Of a DNA stretch of 64,000 nucleotides, positions 59,472 through 64,000 are shown one piece after another. Source of the stretch: Rebecca billardiae RCC1528 (lineage: Eukaryota; Haptophyta). Below the pieces are notes generated by a model. That model was given only the letters and a program-made list of their open reading frames with translations, made no database searches and was not told the origin of the DNA. The DNA lies in contig OZ251250.1 of NCBI GenBank assembly GCA_965240325.2, forward strand, positions 620,001-684,000. Direction: 5' to 3'. The position numbers were made by a program, and so were the translations under genes. How positions within the stretch are numbered: the stretch's first letter is position 1; the number at the start of each line of letters is the position of its first letter.

Positions 59472-62336
59472 TCATGCGGCGGGCGCGCCGAAGCCCCTCG
59501 GCAGTCCGCGCGTCTTGCCCAGGCCGATGGGCAGGTGGCCCCCGCGCGTCGAGAGCTGCGGCGGCTTGAGGTCGGGCGGCCTGTACGCGGGCTTGGGCGC
59601 GGCGCCGCCGGCCTTGCGCCCACCCGCGCGCTGGCACGGGCATGCGTACCGCGCGCCCGTCGTCAGCTCCACGTTCTGCAGGATGCACAGGTGCGGGCCG
59701 GCTGTCGCGTGCGCGCCCGCGCACTGCGGCATTTGGGCGTCGGCCGCGGCGGCCGCGCCCGTGCCGTCACGCAGCGCGACGTACTTCTCGCAGAGCACGG
59801 TGTTCTGCGGCGTGGCGCACGCCCACGGCTTCGGCGCGACGGCCGAGACGCACGCCGGCCAGCACGCCTCGCAGCTCAGGTCGGGCTTATCCCGGTTGAA
59901 CCGGAGGCGCGCGTCGACCCGGTCGACCGCGAGGGCGCGCGCGTGCAGCCATTTGGAGACGGGGAGGTCGATGCCGCAGACTTTGGTCGAGGCGGGCATC
60001 ACGCCGTCGGCGAGGTTGGAGCCCGCGCCGGCGAAGCACGTGTTGGAGCAGTTCCACGGCGACCACACGCGCCACGCGTCGAAGTACACCTCCGCCGCCT
60101 CCGCGCCCATCGCAGCGTAGCCGGCGCCGATGAGCACGCCGCCTGTCACGGAGTCGGCGGAGGCTCGGGCTGTAACCAGCTGGCGAGCCGAGCTGGGCGG
60201 CTGGGCCGGGAGGCAGAGCGGCGCGCCGACGGCGGTGCGGACGTAGCCCTGCGTGCGCGGGAGCAGCCGCCGCGCCCACGCGTACGCGCGGCCGCTCGCC
60301 ACCGTCGCCGCGAGCGTGCGCGGCAGGAACTTATTGCTCAGCGGCGCGAGCGGCGCGCCAGGGCATCGGCCAACCGGTGTCCCGAATGTGAGGGACCCGC
60401 CGTCGCGCGTGCGCATGGCGAGCTGGCCGAGGACGAGCGGGCACTTGATGGCCTTCGCCGCCTGCACGAGCGCGCCGGCGCACGCGTCCGCCTCCGTCGC
60501 CGAGCGCCGCGACTTGTCCGCCTCGTCCGCCAAGAAGGCCGCGACCAGCAGCGCGCGGCGCGGCTCGCACGCGCGGCCGGCGCGCTCGAGCGCGCGTGCC
60601 GCGTCGTCACATGAGTGTGGCGAGCCCGAGAGAACGATGGTCCACGGCGGGGTGGCGGCGGCGTCCGCGCCGCCGCTCGTGCCCGAGCCGTTGTGCAGCC
60701 CGTGCGCGCGCACCACGAGCAGCTGCTCGTGCACGCCCAGGTTCGCCTCCCCGAGCGCGCGCGTCAGCTCGGCGGGCAGCGGCGGCAGGCTGAGTGAGAG
60801 ACCAACGCGCGGGCGCTCCGAACGGGCGGGCTCGGCCGCGGCGGCGGGCGCGTCCGCGCCGGGCTCGGGGCCGCCGCTGCCGCCGTCTGCGATGAGCTGC
60901 GCGACGCGGCCGGCGGCGCGGCCGCCCGCCGCGCCGGCCGCGGGCGCCTGCTCGCCCTGGTGGTGCCGGTCGTACAAGTGCCGGAGCCGCAGGATGGCCG
61001 CCGTGCCGCCGTCCTTCCCCGGCTGGTAACTTTCCGGGAAAGCGCGCAGGGAGAGCTGCCGACCCTCGCGCGTGGCGGCGGAGACGCGGACGTGCTCGAG
61101 GAGGCAGAGGTGCAGCATCGGCGCGACGGGCGAGGTGCACCGCACCGGCTTGCGCGCGCGAATCCGCGCGTACCGCGCGCACCAGTCCCCCTTGTGCGCG
61201 AGCCACTGCGGGAAGCACGTCCATGGTTGCGGCGCGACCACTCGAAGGCCCTGCGGCCACGCGGGCCCGCACGCGCGGCGGCGGTACGGGGCGAGGCGGC
61301 GGTCGTCGGTCTGGCCGCGCCACAGCGAGGGCATGCGGCGCAGCAGGTCCGTCTGCGGCACCTGCCTCTGCGGCACGATCCCGTGCAGCGTCAGCCACTT
61401 CGCCAGCGGGATCTCCCCAGTGCAGACGAGCGTGTTGATTGGCCAGATGTGGTCAGCGCGGTCGGCGCCGCCGCCCGCGAGGCACGTGTTCGAGCAGTTG
61501 TACGGGACCCACACGCGCCACGCGGTGAAGTAGACCTCGGCCACGTCCGCCGACATCGCCGCGTAGATGTCGTCCGTGAGCACGCCCGCCGTCACGTTGT
61601 CCACGAAGCCGTTCCGGGAGACGAGCGTGCCGGGAGCCGGGCCGCCGGCCGGCATCGGCGGCACGCAGAAGAGCGCGTCGAGCCGGCCGCGCACGAAGGC
61701 CGTGGCGCGCGGGTAGAAGTGCTTGGCCCACGCGTACGCGCGCCCGACCGCGAGCGTCTGGATCACCGCGCGCCCCCAGTTGCGCGGCGCCGCCTCGCAC
61801 GCCGGCGTCCCTTCCTCCCCGAACCACTGCCGGCCGAGCACGAGCGAGCAGCGCGAGCCCTCGACCGCGCGCATCAGGTTGGCGGTGCACTGCTCGAAGG
61901 TGTACGTGTACGTCTCGTTCATCTTGAAGCGCGGCAGGTTCTTGTGCGTGCCGGGGAGCGTCTCCGTGTCGTAGTGCTGCAGCAGGGCGAGGACAGACGC
62001 GCGGCCCGCGCGGCAGTCGTGCACGGCGTTGGCGACGACAAAGCCTGAATCGCACATGCGCGCGAGGCCGGCGAGCACGAGCACCGTCGGCCCCGGCGGC
62101 ACACCCTGCGGGGGGACGTGTCGGTCCACGAACTCCTCGCGCAGCACGAGCCCCGCGCCGGAGATGGCGATGCGCATGTCTGCCTCAAGCGGCGGCAGCG
62201 TGAAGGCGCGGCCGCGTGGCTGCGCGTTGGGTGGCGCACCGGCGCAGAGCAGGAGCTCGGCGAGCAGCCATGGCCACGCCGCACCGCGCGGCGGCCGACG
62301 AGGTGCGCACCGCGTGGCGCGCCCGCGCGTGCCCAT
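59472..62336 (-). CDS. Secreted glycosyltransferase-like protein with two homologous halves
   Basis: 954 aa, single exon, ATG 62336. Leader ~20-35 (AWPWLLAELLLCAGAP). Half 1 (~80-425) and half 2 (~565-880) align. GRAYAWAKHFYPRATAFVRG (198-217) pairs with GRAYAWARRLLPRTQGYVRT (682-701). AEVYFTAWRVWVPYNCSNTC pairs with AEVYFDAWRVWSPWNCSNTC. Both also share 'K(V)CGxxxPxxKWL' and 'xxVxPxPWxC' segments with conserved Cys. Half 1 has RGRLD (216-220) and TDDIYAAM, like the 'RxRxD...DQ' of Golgi-type transferases. Half 2 replaces these with RTAVG and GAGYAAM. Half 1 is therefore the likely catalytic half. A Gly/Ala/Asp linker joins them (~465-510). Exact family not recognised. Confidence 0.6.
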   Translation of the reverse strand: MGTRGRATRCAPRRPPRGAAWPWLLAELLLCAGAPPNAQPRGRAFTLPPLEADMRIAISGAGLVLREEFVDRHVPPQGVPPGPTVLVLAGLARMCDSGFVVANAVHDCRAGRASVLALLQHYDTETLPGTHKNLPRFKMNETYTYTFEQCTANLMRAVEGSRCSLVLGRQWFGEEGTPACEAAPRNWGRAVIQTLAVGRAYAWAKHFYPRATAFVRGRLDALFCVPPMPAGGPAPGTLVSRNGFVDNVTAGVLTDDIYAAMSADVAEVYFTAWRVWVPYNCSNTCLAGGGADRADHIWPINTLVCTGEIPLAKWLTLHGIVPQRQVPQTDLLRRMPSLWRGQTDDRRLAPYRRRACGPAWPQGLRVVAPQPWTCFPQWLAHKGDWCARYARIRARKPVRCTSPVAPMLHLCLLEHVRVSAATREGRQLSLRAFPESYQPGKDGGTAAILRLRHLYDRHHQGEQAPAAGAAGGRAAGRVAQLIADGGSGGPEPGADAPAAAAEPARSERPRVGLSLSLPPLPAELTRALGEANLGVHEQLLVVRAHGLHNGSGTSGGADAAATPPWTIVLSGSPHSCDDAARALERAGRACEPRRALLVAAFLADEADKSRRSATEADACAGALVQAAKAIKCPLVLGQLAMRTRDGGSLTFGTPVGRCPGAPLAPLSNKFLPRTLAATVASGRAYAWARRLLPRTQGYVRTAVGAPLCLPAQPPSSARQLVTARASADSVTGGVLIGAGYAAMGAEAAEVYFDAWRVWSPWNCSNTCFAGAGSNLADGVMPASTKVCGIDLPVSKWLHARALAVDRVDARLRFNRDKPDLSCEACWPACVSAVAPKPWACATPQNTVLCEKYVALRDGTGAAAAADAQMPQCAGAHATAGPHLCILQNVELTTGARYACPCQRAGGRKAGGAAPKPAYRPPDLKPPQLSTRGGHLPIGLGKTRGLPRGFGAPAA

Positions 62337-63110
62337 GGCGGCCGCAGGCGCTCCGTCTAGTGTCGGCCCGCCTCGCGCGACGACGATGGCGACCGGGCGA
62401 AGGCGGGCGGTGGAGCCGAAACCTGAGCGGCAGCTCGCGGGCCTCCCCGCCCGGACTCACGGAGCCCGGCGACGACGCCCAGGCTACCGCCCTTACCCAG
62501 GCTGATGAACGAACAGGAAGGCTTGCCCATCAGGCCCAGCATGAAAAGCCCATATATTGACATTGTCAAAGCTGCGCAAGGCGTTGCCTGGCAACGCCAA
62601 CGGCAACGGCGTCCGCGAGTCCGAGTTTACCGCGTGGTCGGGCCGCGCCGTGCGCGGTGCGGGCGGCCGCGCATGCCAATGGCGAAGCACGGCCGCGTCG
62701 TGGGAACGGAGCAGATATGAATATTACGAACAGATGATTCATGTGTCGATGGCATATTGACAGTGACACACGTACGACACGTCAGGCCGTGCGGGAGTCC
62801 CGGGGCACCGTCAGGTCGCTCGCGGGTCCGGGCCCGACCGCCGGTCCGTGACTGTCGAGGCGCGCAGAGGCGGCAGACGCTGAGCTCAGGCCGGAGAAGA
62901 AGACAGAAGTGACGCGGGCGGATGCGAGCCAGGGGCTGCGCACGGCCTCCACGTGGCATGCGGGTATCGCTCGAAACGGCGGACAACGGTGTGTGCGGTG
63001 GTGGGGTGATGACAGTGGCGCAGTGCGCTGGTGCGGTCGCGCGCTCACGCGCGCGCCGATGAGGACAAGGCCCCGCCGCGCGCCGGCGGGTGGTGCCGGT
63101 GGTCGCCGGT
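62337..63110. other. Intergenic, no supported gene
   Basis: Promoter side of the duplicated-half protein and 3' flank of the next gene. AT-rich at 62700-62760. Nothing recognised. Confidence 0.4.
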
Positions 63111-64000
63111 CTAGATGTCCGCCGTGGCGGCGGTGTTGACCTGCTCGTCCGGCTCGGCGTCGTCGTCGGTGCCGCTGTCCGTGTCGTCCGCCCTCGACTG
63201 GCGCGACGGCCCGCCGCTGCGGTTGTGCCGCCACCGGCCGGGCGTGACGGCCTTGAGGCGATCCGCCTGCACAACCTGGGCGCGGTCGACGCTCAGCTCG
63301 GGCGGCGGCGAGCCGGCGGCCTGCGCCTCGGCCTGCTCCTTCGCCTCGGCCGCCGCCGCCTTGGCCAGCTCGAGCGCGCGGTCCGTGCGGCCCTGCTCCA
63401 GCGCCGACGCGAACGCGTTCGAGACCGTCACCGCGCGCACCGCCTTTGCGAGCCGGCGCTGCCGCCGCTTCTTCGCCTCATGCTCATCGACGAAACTCCA
63501 GAGCTGCTGCTCGGCGTGCGGGTCCTTCTCGAGCACGACGCAGACGGCGGAGACGACGACGATCACGAAGAGGAAGAGCACGTACGCGTACCCCTCCGTC
63601 TTGTACGGGAACGCCGCGATCAGCAGGCATGCGTACGCGAGCACCACCTTTGTGAGGCCGAGCGCGAGCCGGCGCGGCGCGCCCGGCGCGGTGCGGTATA
63701 GCTTCCAGCCTGGGTGCAGAATCTTCTGGATGCCGAGGGCGGAGACGGTGAAGGCGCACGAGGTGGCGAGGAGGAGGACGTACTTGTACTTGAGCGGCTT
63801 CGCCGCGTACGGCTGCACGATCTTGAGCGCCACGCCGAGCGCGAGCACGGAGAGGCAGAGCGGGTAGTGCGTGGCATTCCAGAGCACGGCGCGCTGCGGC
63901 GAGCGGCGCGTCGCGTGGTGGTGCCGCGCGCCGTGGCCCGTGGGGTTGGAGATGTAGTAGAGGTACATCGCGGCGGTGAGGATCATGAACGAGGCGGTGA
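63111..64000 (-). CDS. Multi-pass membrane protein, LtrA (low-temperature-requirement A)-like, N-terminus cut by window edge
   Basis: The frame is open to the right edge (TASFMILTAAMYLYY...), so the ATG at 63986 is internal and the real N-terminus lies beyond 64000. The visible ~295 residues have MILTAAMYLYYISNPTGHGA, NATHYPLCLSVLALGVALKI, YVLLLATSCAFTVSALGIQK, GLTKVVLAYACLLIAAFPYK and YVLFLFVIVVVSAVCVVLEK as hydrophobic segments. A charged coiled-coil-like cytosolic tail and a Ser/Asp-rich end follow. The 'YLYY...HYPLxLxVxALGVAL' pattern resembles the last helices of LtrA family proteins. The match is moderate and the function of LtrA is itself poorly known. Confidence 0.45.
   Translation of the reverse strand, partial: TASFMILTAAMYLYYISNPTGHGARHHHATRRSPQRAVLWNATHYPLCLSVLALGVALKIVQPYAAKPLKYKYVLLLATSCAFTVSALGIQKILHPGWKLYRTAPGAPRRLALGLTKVVLAYACLLIAAFPYKTEGYAYVLFLFVIVVVSAVCVVLEKDPHAEQQLWSFVDEHEAKKRRQRRLAKAVRAVTVSNAFASALEQGRTDRALELAKAAAAEAKEQAEAQAAGSPPPELSVDRAQVVQADRLKAVTPGRWRHNRSGGPSRQSRADDTDSGTDDDAEPDEQVNTAATADI

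Overview
The window looks like nuclear DNA of a GC-rich eukaryotic microalga, most likely a haptophyte (inferred from style, not proven). The sequence shows spliced genes and eukaryote-only families (Jagunal, LZIC, axonemal dynein intermediate chain, kinesin, HSF, kringle). It also shows a very GC-rich background with AT microsatellites, and short introns of about 115-300 nt that nearly all begin GTGCG and are almost pure G+C. Ten of the twelve introns I could place start GTGCG, one starts GTGTGC, and one appears to use a GC donor. Start codons below were chosen as the first convincing ATG, and exon joins come from reading frame plus family similarity, without transcript data.

Layout, left to right. 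1-16.2 kb: a truncated kinesin motor (-), a Jagunal homologue (+), an orphan coiled-coil ORF (-), repeats, a large PAS-PAS-HSF regulator (-), and a kringle/proline-rich membrane protein (-) divergent from a bestrophin-like channel (+). 16.2-33.5 kb is gene-poor and repeat-rich. It holds a 0.8 kb foldback hairpin, two related two-TM cysteine proteins about 13.5 kb apart, and a 3.5 kb terminal-inverted-repeat transposon flanked by TAA. It also holds a decayed gag-like retroelement that runs into the 3' end of a membrane-anchored periplasmic-binding-protein-like gene, and several dispersed repeats. 33.5-64 kb is gene-dense: a GT8-like glycosyltransferase, ICME-like esterase / RraA-like aldolase (divergent), SDR / SET protein (divergent), an MGQCC orphan, hydroxyproline arabinosyltransferase-like GT / DNAI4 dynein chain (divergent), two tandem RING-F-box-RCC1 paralogues, LZIC, three sulfotransferase paralogues, a nucleotide-sugar-transporter-like protein, an internally duplicated glycosyltransferase-like secreted protein, and a truncated LtrA-like membrane protein.

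How the genes relate. Genes often sit head to head with 60-320 bp between start codons, which suggests shared promoters. Many right-half genes belong to the secretory/glycan pathway (nucleotide-sugar transporter, three glycosyltransferase-type proteins, three sulfotransferases). That would suit an alga that makes sulfated scale or wall polysaccharides. Kinesin and DNAI4 suggest a flagellated stage. The most unusual protein is the PAS-PAS-HSF fusion. The most unusual DNA structures are the long hairpin at 16.4-17.3 kb and the TIR element at 21.9-25.4 kb.
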